64,000 nt of DNA from Roridomyces roridus (lineage: Eukaryota; Basidiomycota; Agaricomycetes; Agaricales; Mycenaceae), in contig JARKIF010000097.1 of the NCBI GenBank assembly GCA_029378245.1, positions 54,656-118,655 of the forward strand. Reading direction: 5' to 3'. The stretch's first letter is position 1, and every line of letters begins with the position of its first letter. Both the position numbers and the translations under genes were made by a program. Of the stretch, positions 31,089 through 42,765 are shown piece by piece. The notes beneath the pieces are model-generated. The model had not been told where the DNA came from, did no database searches, and saw nothing but the letters and a program-made list of their open reading frames with translations.

Positions 31089-33224
31089 CTAATCACTCTC
31101 CGTCATAGCCTTCTCATGCCCCGCATCAGCATACCGATCCACAAACTTGGTACGCTCAATAAGCGGCTTGGGCTTGGGGGTGTTGCGGAAGAAGATCCAG
31201 TGCTTGATGTAATATGGCAGCATGACGCTAGCCTCGTAAGAGATGTACGTGCTCGTAGGGATAGAGAAAACCTCTGTGGATACAAGTCAGCGAGAGTGAG
31301 GGAGAGGAAGACGGAGGGAAACGCACGGTCAATCTCCTCCAACGTTAGCTGCTTCGTCTCACGGACGAAGCAGAAGATCATGACCCACGCGACCAGATTA
31401 AGACCGGCGTAGAACCCAAAGGCACCCGTGGGCGTCATGACGGTTTGCATGCGAGGGAAGGTGAGCGACAAAATACCGGCTATAAGAGGAAATGAGCATC
31501 GAGCAGACAAGAGGGAGAGTCAAGCGACGCACCAAAGGTATTGTTGATGCACACAGCCCAAGCCATACCAGCCTCACGCTGAACGGTCGGGAAGACCTCG
31601 GCGGAGTACTGGAAGGCGACGGGACCCTCACCCCAGCAGTACATGATGGTGAAGAGGTACACGAAGAGCAGCAGGGGGCCTACACGGGACTCGGGCGAGC
31701 CAGACGTCTTGAGGAGCGACAGACCACCCGCAAGCAGGAAGATGCACATCATGGGGAAGGTCTGGGGAACCGAGTAAGTATGAGGCTAAAGGCATGCCGG
31801 GAAAAGACGTACGAGAAGGCAAAGCTTCCGACGGCCGGCGGTGTCGATGAAGAAGACGGTGGGGATGGTGAAGACAAACTGCAGAGCACCGTAGCCTAGC
31901 GAGGCGTACAGGGCCTGAGTCGGGGTGTAGCCAGCGTTCACGAAGATGGTCGAGGAGTAGAAGGAGATGATATTGATACCGCACATCTAGGAATCGAGTG
32001 AGCCATCGGATGGAAAGAATGTGCAGTAAACGCACCTGCTGGGCAATCATGACGGTCGAGGCACCATAGTTGGCGCGGCGGATACGGGGTACGGTGAAGC
32101 AGTCCTTGAGACGTGCAAAGTAGCTCGCACCACGGGCCTGGAGCAGCTCCTCCTCGTAAAGGACGTATGACAGGTAAAAGTCACGGGCGGCGATGATGTC
32201 GTGGGCACGGATACGCTGGAACGAGTTGAAGGCGTCGGCATGGCGGCCGTGCTTCATGAGCCAACGGGGGGACTCTGGGCAGAACCAGATACCGCATACC
32301 AGGATGAAGGCAGGGATGAAGGCAGAGCCTAGCTGGAGACGCCATGCGATGCGACCGGTGTTCTTGACGATGACGTTCGAGGCAAAGCCAGCGAAGATAC
32401 CGAAGGTGACCCAAAGCTGCCAGAACATCACGAGAGCTCCACGGATGCGGGCAGGGGACAGCTCGGAGGAGAAGATGGGGACGGTGGCATTCTTGGCACC
32501 GATACCGATACCAAGGACGAAACGGACGGCGAAGAGGGCTTGCCACGAGTGGGTGAAGCCAGAGGCGATGGGGGTGGCGAAGAGGCAGAGACCGGTGAGG
32601 AAGATCTCACCACGACGACCGAGGTAGTAGTTGAGAGGGTCGACAATCCAAGCACCACTTGAGCCAAGAATAAGCCCGTTGGAGAGGATGAGAAAAAAAG
32701 GCGACGTACATCAAACCAGCAGTCAAGAAGATAACAGCATTGACGGAACCCACAATCCATTCGTCACGACCAGTGCCGTCGATGCCAAACTCCTTGGGGA
32801 AGGACAGGTTGGCACCGTTGGAGCCGGTCTGATCCCAACCCTGCGTAGCAGCTCCAACCGCGCACAGGACGATAGAATACCACATGAGCCAAGGACCATG
32901 CCACTTGTGATCTCGCTCGTAAGTGAGGGCGGCGAGCTCCTCGGGCTGGAGCTGGTTGACGGTGTCGAAGTTCTCGGTGTCACGGGCGACAAGGGCGGCA
33001 CGCTGGAAGAGCTCGACGTGTTGCTCGAGACCGTGGGTTCGGGCGAACTCGGCGGCATCGGTCATGACCTTGTCCTTGGGCAATCGCTGCAGAGGGGCGA
33101 GTCAGAAACAAGACGAGGGGAGAGTGGGACGACATACCTGGAGGGGGTTCTCGACAGCATTGAGGGCGCTACGCTCAGAGCTGCCGTCCTCGACATGGGT
33201 TGGTCGTTCGACTTTTTCCGACAT
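31089..33224 (-). CDS. MFS sugar/polyol transporter (SP family)
   Basis: ATG at 33224 ([20 protein letters not shown]), stop at 31089-31091 (HEKAMTESD). A soluble N-terminus of about 100 residues precedes 12 predicted helices. Family marks in order: [17 protein letters not shown] in TM1, [10 protein letters not shown] in the TM2-3 loop, [18 protein letters not shown], the post-TM6 [22 protein letters not shown] before TM9, [14 protein letters not shown] after TM12. Several introns (e.g. near 33132-33094, 32695-32645, 32030-31990, 31800-31760, 31520-31480, 31330-31275) keep the frame throughout. The cytoplasmic N-terminus and the TM1 motif resemble fungal myo-inositol/polyol-type permeases; the actual substrate is an inference. 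It acts at the plasma membrane as a proton-coupled importer by family. Intact as far as I can read. Confidence 0.85.
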
Positions 33225-36000
33225 TGTGCGGGGAGGAAGGACGGGAAAAAGAAGTCGAGTCGGGATTCCACATTAGCTCACTCCGCTATTTATCGTTTTC
33301 GCTAGAGAGGGGACTCATCATTTTCAAATCAGATCAGCCGAAAACTGATGGCCCTCCGCATGGGGCCCCACATACGGCACCCAGTCTGACACCCGCTGCG
33401 GGGTAGACACCCATCCCGTCCCCAGTATCTCTCTCTTCCCGCATCCGTGCATCTTTCTCCTCGTCCTTGTTTTCCACCTCAATTAGAAAATTATAGGCCA
33501 GTATTAATAATTTCAATGAAAAGGCCCCACAATCGGATGTGAAACCCCAGATCCGAAACATCGTCCACATGACTCCCAAGCCATCTGACATCATCGCCTA
33601 AGTTCTCTTCTTTTTCCACTGTTTCTTTCTATCCAAAGCCGACGGGTACGCTTCGCTACGTGCGCACGCATCAATCCACACTCGCCTCGTGGCTTGCGGC
33701 CAGGGCAGAGCCACGCACCTCAAGGTGCCCCGTTGCTCCTGTCCGAGATTTGTTGGAAATACTGTGTTGCAGATAGCTCCAACCCCTGCGTCATTGGCCC
33801 AGAAAAGGTACCAGGAGTATTCATTTGTGCCCTTCCCGCGTCGGCGCACCACTTCCACGTTGGGTAACGCCGACGAACTTCTTCGACGGCGCCCATGCGG
33901 AATCAAATCAAAATACAAATACTTTACGTCGTTCCAGGTCTGGGTCTTTTTCTTCCATGCGTCTACGTCTGTGAATTCAATTCCAAGAGGCAGCAACAAA
34001 TTTCCCAGACCCCCAAACTCAACAACTCGAATTCCATGAAACGCAGCGTTGCCAACCGCCGCACATGAAATTGTTTACTTGCAGCCATTGCCAAGACACG
34101 GCACTGAATTCAGTAGCACTTCGATCACCAAGCTTGATTGTTGCGGATCATCCGATCCGATGTCTGGCGAACAGTTTAACCGGGGTGTATACTTCCGGTC
34201 AGCTCATTTCATGAAACGCCCGCGGTAGAGAGAGGAGGGTAGAGGTACCTTGGGCGCAAGGAGGTTCCAAAGTTTGATCGAGCGGGCGACGTTCTTAGTA
34301 CCAAGCCATAGTACCAGTTTGAAGCAAAAAAGAAAGACGCAAGATCGACCGAGTGTTTGAGCTAGACGTCGACAAACGAAAATCCCCCACCTTTTCTCCC
34401 CAGTTCACACGATTGATGAGACCTGATCGGAAGATTCAGAGGGGCCTCGCTTGACAGATTTGTTCCTGTCCTGGTCGCACGACCGCACTCCGCCAGCCCA
34501 TTCCGCAGAACATACTCAAAAATCCCGGATAATCGGCCCCATGCAAGAGGTGTCAGATCAGCAGATACGACCCCGAATCAGATGGCTCGGAGGGTCGACC
34601 TGCCATACATTTTAGGAAGTAGCTCCGGGACGCACTCAGAGAATTCACCGTTGTGGCGGGTTTTTGGAGCTTGGTCTGGCCATAGTTTGGATTTACTTGC
34701 TTTCTTGGTTCAAATGTGTTGCTTTACAGGGTACAAGGGTTGGACTGGAGCAAGACTCGAGTGCTGCACGCTTATGTCATTCCCGGACATACTTCCTAAA
34801 AGGTGGCAACCCTACCCTTGCCGAGCCATCACTTACTGGGTCAGATCAGACGATCTGACACCTCTTGGCCCCATGTTTGATCTTCTTCCTTCAATCTATG
34901 GTGACAGCCAGACGCCGAATAAAACAACCACTCGATCGTTGGGGCAGCTGGAAGGCGTAAGAAAAGCGGGGTTAGAATGACCGTGCGCCTGCCGAGTAAG
35001 TATGCCTCGAGTAATCTGGCCTCAGGAAGGCTATTATAGTATTATTTAGACTCGCATATGGACAGACCGACTTCAACCCAACTTGAACCGACTCTCAACC
35101 TAAGCTTGTTGATCGCCGGTGGTCCCAAGCCTCTTTCTCACTCCATCACTGGCATCTGTGTTTCTGTGGGGCCCACGTATGTAACCTGCCCAGGAACGAA
35201 CTAGCACTCCCCGGCCACTCAACAAATCCACCATCTAATCTAAGTCTTCGAATACACAGTTGATCAACTAGACCTCTATCCTGGACCTTATCTCGCACCA
35301 ACTCTCTTCCCTATCCGAGTTGTCCGAAGCTCCGCCCGGGACCGACGCAAACGGCGCACGGGTAAGCCATCCATGATAGCAATGATAACTACCAGTCGGT
35401 CGGCCGAACGGAGATTCACGGACTCGTTATTTCTCCCTCGTAAGTTGAGTGAGTGCTGAGCAAGTACAGTAAGGCACGGAATGCTCGGTAGGATCGAGCG
35501 TTGACATTTCATGTCGCTGTACATACCATCATCCACGAGCATCATCGGACCTGGCGACATTTGGGCGACAAGGGTGTGTCGGACCGTGTCCGAGTCGACG
35601 GCGCTGCGCTCTCACCTAACCTCGCAAAGAAATCCAATTCAACCCGAGGACGCGCGAGCGCGTAAATAAGATTCTGCAATCATTCGAAACGGATGACCCA
35701 ACTTGAAAGAACACGAAGATAAAGGAAAAGAGTTGAACATAGGCATGTATAGGAGTTGATCAAGGACAGAGCGGTCTAAAACACCTCGTCAGACATTCAG
35801 AAATGTACCGAGACCACAAACACACACACACCTTTCTTTCATCACGATCAAGTTTCCCAAGTAAATAACCCAGTCTCGATTTTTGACTGGCCCTGGCCCC
35901 ATGTCATGTCGATAACGAACGCCGACAGACTAGACACACGCTCCCTTCTAGCAAAAGGGTCCCGGAAGAGAAGGAATGGGTTGGGTGGGCGCGGTATGCG
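33225..36000. other. Long intergenic region without a supported gene
   Basis: 2.8 kb in which I find no gene. A minus-strand frame at 33598-33999 (133 aa, Arg/Lys-rich) and a plus-strand frame at 34582-34980 lack any recognisable domain. A short CA run lies near 35821-35831. Upstream regulatory DNA of the transporter presumably occupies the left end. Confidence 0.4.
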
Positions 36001-36470
36001 CACGGGTGTGTTCACGTCTAGCAGCGGAAGTGAGGAATCACCCCTGGAATGCGAGTAAATAAAAAGGGAGCAGACCATGGCCAATCTCCTAGTCTACGTT
36101 TGGGTGGACTCCCTGCCGAGGACGGTCTTGCTCTCCATCATCCGAATCTGTGCAGCTCGTCAATAGTACTCAATACGCAACTCGAAGGCACATGCGACGA
36201 ATACGTACCAAACTCATCTCCCTCTGAATCAGAGTCGGGCGGAGATTGAAATTCCGGTGCCGCCAGGTTCAGAGATTCCGCCTCCAGATCCAGGTTCGTG
36301 TCTAACAGCGGACATGATGAACTATCCCTCGGATTGAAATTGGGAAGGAACGGACCAATCTCCCCCCAGGCTTCTTCAGGTTCTCGGTCTGGATTTGCGT
36401 AAACCTGCCGAAGACGCCGGTGTTCTCCCTCATCCGCGTCTGGTGAGCTCGTCAATATTCGACGGCTAGC
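36000..36470. repeat. Diverged direct repeat, about 285-292 bp apart
   Basis: Ordered landmarks recur: GTCTAGCAGCGGAAGTGA (36016) versus GTCTAACAGCGGACATGA (36300); GGCCAATCTCC (36080) versus GGACCAATCTCC (36354); CATCCGAATCTG with CAGCTCGTCAATA (36137-36165) versus CATCCGCGTCTG with GAGCTCGTCAATA (36431-36457). On the minus strand both copies encode similar peptides (SSSCPLLDTN versus DSSLPLLDVN), so an exon-containing unit was probably duplicated. Confidence 0.65.
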
Positions 36471-36569
36471 AAGTATGGACAGTGACGCACTGTCCTCTTC
36501 ATCTGCAGATACTTTTGTAGAAGATCTGGAGTGAGCGCAGATGAGTGAACGCGGAGCACGGGCCATCAC
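36138..36569 (-). CDS. Acidic hypothetical exon(s), possibly 3' part of the F-box gene upstream
   Basis: The frame reads ARAPRSLICAHSRSSTKVSA, then acidic stretches (TSSPDADEGEHRRLRQ, PPDSDSEGDEFG). It ends at a GTACGTATT donor-like site near 36213, so the final residues before the stop are probably intronic. Several short acidic, intron-bounded exons lie between it and the F-box gene (DLQDIPAESDD near 36700, SSHDEEEDEDNDGSLPG near 36790). The simplest reading is that these are alternative or terminal exons of the gene starting at 38388. A separate small gene is also possible. Confidence 0.3.
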   Translation of the reverse strand: MMARAPRSLICAHSRSSTKVSADEEDSASLSILASRRILTSSPDADEGEHRRLRQVYANPDREPEEAWGEIGPFLPNFNPRDSSSCPLLDTNLDLEAESLNLAAPEFQSPPDSDSEGDEFGTYSSHVPSSCVLSTIDELHRFG

Positions 36570-36592
36570 CTTCGTCTAATTCGGACTCTTAG

Positions 36593-36611
36593 ATATATAT
36601 ATATATATATA
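36593..36611. repeat. (AT)n microsatellite
   Basis: An uninterrupted run of about nine AT units between two acidic exon candidates. Confidence 0.95.
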
Positions 36612-36786
36612 ATTGGAAGAATCTCAAAAGCGGAGCTGCATGAGCCCCCATATCAGATAAGTAATCCGACCAAGGACGCACCATCATCAGACTCGGCGGG
36701 GATATCCTGAAGATCTAAGGAAACATTGAATTCGTGTGGACGCACGTTAGAATACAATACTATGCGCACCTGGCAAAGATCCGTCG

Positions 36787-38388
36787 TTATCTTCGTCTTC
36801 TTCTTCGTCGTGGGAGCTGAAGAGTAATTCGGCATGAGGCTCGAGTGTCAAGCTGAGTGAGAGATCGCACCTGTCCCGTTGCTGCAGCAGAGACACCGAA
36901 GGGTGGGTTGTCGGGCCTATGCTCATATTCGCAGCGCCCCCCGAGGAAAAGTTTCGTGCGATGAATGGTGAGGTGGCGTGAGTATGAGCTGAACTCAAGT
37001 CGCACGAAAGATGCAGAGATACGCGACATCGAGGACCAGTCTTGAGTGTCGGTTGTGGTCGTCTCGGGGGGAGGGGGAGGTTGATAACGACGACTGCGTT
37101 GGTCTCGAGAAGGGTCGTTTTTCGACCGGAATTTCACAATGAAATAACTCACCGTGCTCAGGGCGATACGGTTCCATGTGACGGCGAGAACTTTTGACAT
37201 CGACCGCCCACCAGGAATCGGAGATCCGTATTCTTTACCGAGCTTGATTTCGATAGCGGCATCAACGAGCTCGAAAGGGACGTCCCCGGCGACGAGACGG
37301 TTGAAGTTGCAGATCAACAGGACTCGATTGTTGGCGCTAACGGCAACACATATTGTCCCGCACTCGGAAATCCCAGCTGGAATAGCGTGCAGCTGAAGAG
37401 AATCCAAGAAGTTGAACAAAAAGCTGCCATCGTGCCGCGAGAAGACGCAGATTTGAGTGAAGTTGAAGACGAGGATATACTCGTGCGAGATGTCGATCCC
37501 AAGAGTCCACTCACCCATTTCGTGGTGGTTGAGCTCCCAAAGATACGCTCCTGTCGACAGGTCCCACACGTGAACTTGCCGGCTCGCCACCACGAGGGTC
37601 GGAAACAGTAGTTTGACAGAAGGTTCGGCCAGTTTGGGTAACGAGAGGGAAAGACACGGCAGAAAGTGACCCGTGGTGGGTACACCATATCGCTCGGAGA
37701 TGGAGATTGCAGTGTCCGCTTGGTCGCTTGTCGGATCGGAGGCAGTAGGGTGGATGGAAGCTTCGTGCCATACTTCGAGGACTGCCTTGCTCGCTTGGTT
37801 CAGTGCGACCAAGACAAGATATCCCTGATCGTATGCGAAACGAAGGATGGGAGGTAGTTCTGAGACCCAATCAGCTTGTTTCATCGGCAATGGGAGAACA
37901 CACCGCTGGGAGTGCCCATATGGCTTTATTATTCTCATAGACGGCGATACCGGAGTCGCTGGTGGGGACGAGGAACCGCGAATCCTCGATCTCCATAATG
38001 GAGCTTGCATCCGGCAACGACCGGACTGATTTGCGTAACCTCGAGCGACCAAGACCGGCCCAGTTCTTCTCTACATCCAAACAAAGTCGACCTACCGCCC
38101 GCGGTCAGCAGATGCAGGTTGATAAAGACCATGTTGACGCACAGATTCCATCCATCCGTGTATATCAGGCACCTCACAGTCCAGAGCCGCGATTGCATCG
38201 CGCAAGGAAACATCCGGTTTCGAGATGCAGCCGTGTAGTACAGCGGCGTTTCGATAGACCTCCGGGGCGTTGGTCTCAACGAGACGCTTCCAGACTTTGT
38301 TCAGCGGCAAGAGGGTCGCGAGGGTGCCCAATGGAAGGAAAGAGAGTACGTGTAGGGATACATCGGGCGGAATTTGTGTCAGTGGCAT
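36787..38388 (-). CDS. F-box protein with beta-propeller-like repeats
   Basis: ATG at 38388: MPLTQIPPDVSLHVLSFLPL begins the N-terminal F-box (LATLLPLNKVWKRLVETN). An intron with donor GTAGGTCGAC (about 38085-38063) leads to KNWAGLGRSRLR and SSIMEIEDSRFLVPTSDSGI. A second intron lies near 37905-37860. The long remaining frame has WD/propeller-like blades: LLFPTLVVASRQVHVWDLSTGA, GEWTLGIDISHEYILVF, GTICVAVSANNRVLLICNF. A further intron with donor GTGAGTTATT lies near 37155-37090. Proteins with this layout are common in Agaricomycetes and are presumed SCF adaptors; target unknown. The 3' end is uncertain: the frame to 36787 reads through likely introns, and acidic exons may continue to about 36200. 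Its start lies only 35 bp downstream of the stop of the seven-TM-type gene at 38424. Confidence 0.65.
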
Positions 38389-38423
38389 GATGGGGAAAGA
38401 CAAAGGCACAAAGAACGCGTTCA

Positions 38424-39846
38424 TTACGGCACTTTTGCCGTTGATGCCACCGTGCCGCGGATGAGATCAACGGCAAAAGTTGGAATTTTTATTTCTCGAA
38501 TAGCTCTCAATAAGCGCAAATTCATACCGTCAGATGCACGACACCAGCATCCGCCGCGCTGCATCCCAATGCTGAACGTCACGATCAGTTCAACTCGACA
38601 GAAACGCACCCAAGGTCCTCTTTTATCTCAATCTCTCTGGTAACCTTCTGCTTCACAGTCACCCGAGCCGCGGTATCTTGTGACCATCCGAGTCCAACTC
38701 GCGCGTGAATAAGCAGATTTGCGATCCCGATGATAGCTGGGAAAATGTCCGCCGCGAAGGGCTCGAGGAGTGAGCCCAGGAGGACCGCAATTCCAGTGAA
38801 GGTGAGCCAAAATCTAAGCAGAAAAGCCGAGGTGAGAAATTCAACTTCTTTCGAAATGCTAAAGTTGAGCTTACGTTTGGAGGGCCGCGCTTTCGATTAA
38901 GATGGTGAGGAAGGACTGTACGATTTCGTTAATGTGGTGCTGCCATTTATCAAGTTGACAGCATACCGTTAGACGAGATTCGGGGCTGCATTTTGCCGTT
39001 GACATGCGAAAGGCGATGAAGCCTGATAGGTTTTCTGAGGATACATGACGATTCGATTGTCACAACACCTCACCCGTGCTGTATATGTTATTTCTGAAGC
39101 GAGAAATTCAGCCCACATATAACCACGCCTGGTGAAGCCAACTCACATCAGGGAGAAACCAAACCCCAGTCCCGACCAGGTGTTGGACTGGGACACCCAG
39201 CCCGCGAATTGAAATACAACTCCGACTGACGCCACTGCACGTATGGCTCTATCAATCAGAGCAATGAATGCGAAGGAAAAGGCTCACCAACGGCACCGAC
39301 CACAGTCAGAACTGGTAATATCATGGCCTTGCGATGTCCACCCCAAATGATCCATAAACGGTAGTCCTATCCATGCCCTCTTTATTCGGTCATTTGTTTG
39401 CATGGAGACTTTCACTCACCAAGAGCATATCACCCAGAAGAATTATAAGGAAGAACAAGGAAACGCTGGCGACTTCGGTCGGCTGGGATGTATCATTGCT
39501 GTAAAAGCTAATTTCGGACGTGACATTCCCCAGCTGTATGAATGCCAAGTATCCTCGATAGACGATAACTGTCCAGTGCTGTTCCTTGCGTCAATGATAC
39601 CGACTCAAAAGCAAGGGCCCCGATGCTCACCGCGGTTATGAGAATGAAAAGGGCCGTCACACCGAGGAAAACCAAAGACATGAGATGATGCTTCCTTGAC
39701 CGAGTATTTCCCGCAAGAGTGTGTCGTGTGGCCAGAAAGTAGACGTCTGAGACGAAGAGAAGTAAAACCAGCCCGTAGAGAACGCTGTCCGCAATGAGAA
39801 CAAAGAAGTTGACACGGACGTCGTCCGCGTTGGGGATGTCCGGCAT
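38424..39846 (-). CDS. Seven-TM-type membrane protein, copy 2
   Basis: ATG at 39846: MPDIPNADDVRVNFFVLIAD, two hydrophobic helices (SVLYGLVLLLFVSDVYFLAT), the RHTLAGNTRSRKHH loop and SLVFLGVTALFILITAV. Later exons follow over short introns: a DYRLWIIWGGHRKAMILPVL segment near 39330-39370, an ESAALQTFW-like helix near 38880, and IPAIIGIANLLIHARVGLGW near 38700-38750. The last exon continues in frame far beyond the usual family end, through IKEDLGCVSVELIVTFSI to TVASTAKVP and a TAA at 38424-38426, or it contains an unrecognised intron. Family function unknown. This is the most diverged and most isolated of the copies. Confidence 0.65.
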
Positions 39847-40372
39847 CAGCCTGCTGGCACAGTGAGGTATAGAAGTGGGAAGTGGGAACGCCAGGTGGCC
39901 GCCCAACGGCGCCCATTTATATCTAAATACTGTGACAGATGGATGATGTTCAAGTTTGCATATCAAAAAGATTTCTACTTATAACGACTCTCTCACATCC
40001 TTCTCGCCACATGAGTGAATGAACCCAATACGCTGACAACAGCTGAGTCGGCATGGGCCTATTAGGCAGAATGGCGGCGTCCCAGGATCCTTCCAAGCCT
40101 TGTTGCGGAAGAAGTTGGACATGGTGTTGAGTGGCAGATAAGCGAAGATGTAGAGACTCGAGAGGGACGCCGGTGTCACTGGATGATGGCTGGGAGCAAA
40201 GAGCTACGCACGTGCGAATCGCGATCCGCGATCGGCACCGATTTCCGAAGTGATGAGGTCAGCGATCTGACTCATGTTCAAGTTCAATGTTCAACATTTC
40301 TTTTGCCAGCGCAGGAAAAGCATGCTAGAATTTTTCAGTATAGTACTGGAGTCATCTTCCACTCAAATGGGA
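39847..40372. other. Intergenic
   Basis: Upstream region of the seven-TM-type gene and 3' flank of the esterase. No gene recognised. Confidence 0.4.
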
Positions 40373-42765
40373 AACTCAAACGTCAAATCCGTCAACAACT
40401 GCATGCCCGCCGCACGATACGTATCCTGCGTAATACTCGTACGCACCCTCCCGTCATGGAACGTCATCAAATTCGGCGCTGCAGTACTCCACTTTGGCCA
40501 GAGTGGCACCGTGGGCCCATTAGGATGGAGGTCTGTTGCAAAGTTGATCAGATAGTCCGTGAGCTCGCCGCCGAAGAAGATGTTTCGGAGGTCGGAGAAG
40601 TGGTACTACGCATGTTCGTGAGATTTTTGGGCTGTTCTGAATATGAGGGAGGAGATGTGGACCCACCGAGCCGAGGAACGGAACGGCTTTCATACGCTGA
40701 CTCACTGAACAAGAAATGTTAGTCCAGGTCGAAGTTGAAAGGGAAAGGATACGAACAAAACGCCCATTGATCCTGTTTCCCATCCAAGGTCTTCTGGAAC
40801 AACCGACGAGGAGCCTGGAACACCGCGTCTCCCTGTACAACGTTCAGTATTGCATATCTCTTTTTGTCTACCCCAATCCACGCACCTGAAACGCCGAAAT
40901 CCTCTTAAACTGCTTCGACAGCGCGTCAAACACACCAGTATCAAACGGCGATCCGGCAGCGGCCACGTTCGGGTAAAAGTGATACAACGGGTCGAGGTCT
41001 TTGGGGCTTGCGCCAGGAAGCCAGATTTGTTCGATATAATTCTTGTACTCATCGTCGGTGCTGCAGAAACTCAATCCAGCCTTTCAAACTAAAGAAGAAA
41101 GGAGGCGTACCTGATGTTCACAGCGGAGACCGAAAACAATGTGCCCTATACCCAGAAGTGTGAGTTTCGGAATTCAATCGATGGAACCTACCCACCTCGT
41201 CGTCGCAGTCCCCTAGAACAATCCAATTAGCCTCAATGAACAAGGTTTATGCTTCACATACCAGTGATAAACGGTATCCTCGCAATCTGCCCCGTCTTGA
41301 CGAGCCGTTGCGGACTATCGGTGAGAAATACGCCGTCGGCACGCGGAAGCCAGGCCAGAACCAGCGACTGTGTCCACGATTTAGCCCTTCAAGGGTTATT
41401 GAACCAAAAGAGAAACGCACCTCGAACGCAAATATCCCAGGACTCGCATTCATCGCCTTCTTGAGCGTCGGATATGGCACGCCTCGCAGACATTGGAGAG
41501 TGTCCTTGCTGCTCACACACCCAGTCTGGGCTACGATGGCGTCGTAGTCTGTATAACCTCATTCTTGGTGCAGATGGTAGTAATTGGACAGGACCTACAC
41601 TTCTGCCCATTTTCAACCGGTCCAGTCGGTATGGGCGACCCTGATTGCATGAAAGCGGCACGGAACAGACCCTCGGTGTCCCCGTTGTTCGTGAGCATCT
41701 GCAATGAGACGGAGATGGCACCGGAGGAACCGCCCCAGCTGTTTTATGTTCAAAGGTTCGTCTTTCGTAGCGTAGCAGCACATACATCGTGACTTTCTGC
41801 GGATCGCCACCGAACGCAGCGATGTATTTCTGTACCCAACGGAAGGCTTCGCGCTCTGAGATATGAGTGAATTCAACAAAGGGAAGGATAAAATCGAGTC
41901 ATACGATCGTGTAAACCCAGGTTACCAACGCCAGCAGCGCGAATTTCTTTGCTTGCCAGGAATCCGAACGCTGTTGAAACAATAAAGTTGTCACACGTCG
42001 CGAGAATGCAAACAGGTACACACCAGAGACTCGGTGGTTGAACGAAACGTAGATGGCAGGTTTGTCCATCGCAATCGACCGCTCGACAATCTTGGTGCCG
42101 TCATTGCTGTAGTCATTGAGTTAGATTCAACTAAGAAATAGTTGCACACGCACCTCGCTGCACTACCAAATTCAAAACCGCCTCCAAAGATCCACTGGTG
42201 ACACGGATGAATCGACGAATATTCGGTTGATTGTGAGCTACACACCACCACGACAGGAAGCTTGGACGTCGCCGTCGCATTCTGGGGTTTAATAACGTTG
42301 ATTGTCAGGCAATCCTCCGCGTCTGGTGTGATGACCGAGAGGATATCGTTCACGATGATATCGACGACCTCCGCGGGCAAGCTTTACGCGGATATTCACA
42401 ATAGAAAACAAAAGGGTAACGGAAACTCACCCTTGAAAAACAGGTAAATCGATATCCTGCTGCGGGCACGCCTTTCCAAAGGCCGTGGCTTTCAGCAACC
42501 CCGTTGCGTATGGCTCTATAGGCCGAGGGAGGCGGAATCGGAGGTCTCCCACTCTGTACTTGGCATATAAACCCTCGATATCAAAGCGAGGAGTAGGCAG
42601 AGGAACGCACGGAGGCTGCGCGAAGGGGATCCCGAGGAAGCTCGCTGTATTCGCAGAGCCCGACTTGCCGACGAACTTGGCGCGGTCGAGGATGACTGTC
42701 GGGGCGGCGCGTGTCGGATGAAGCAGAGATATGAGAACCAGAGCGCAGAGGAGGAGGGGTGGCAT
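40373..42765 (-). CDS. Secreted type-B carboxylesterase/lipase
   Basis: ATG at 42765 with a signal peptide ([19 protein letters not shown]), stop at 40373-40375. Many short introns split it. Family marks in order: [10 protein letters not shown] and [10 protein letters not shown] near the N-terminus; [11 protein letters not shown] (carboxylesterase signature near 42320); the oxyanion-hole segment [11 protein letters not shown] near 42200; the nucleophile elbow [10 protein letters not shown] (GxSxG, near 41800); [13 protein letters not shown]; and a catalytic-type [12 protein letters not shown] near 40590. The nucleophile context is GGSSG rather than the commoner GESAG, still consistent with an active serine. 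By family it hydrolyses carboxylic esters outside the cell (lipid, sterol or aromatic esters). The splice positions are approximate; no stop or frameshift is required to connect all blocks. Its upstream region carries a 0.47-kb tandem duplication. Confidence 0.85.

Noticed and set aside
33598..33999. 133-aa minus-strand frame
   Set aside because: No domain, no intron pattern, composition like random sequence; kept only as a note in the intergenic entry.
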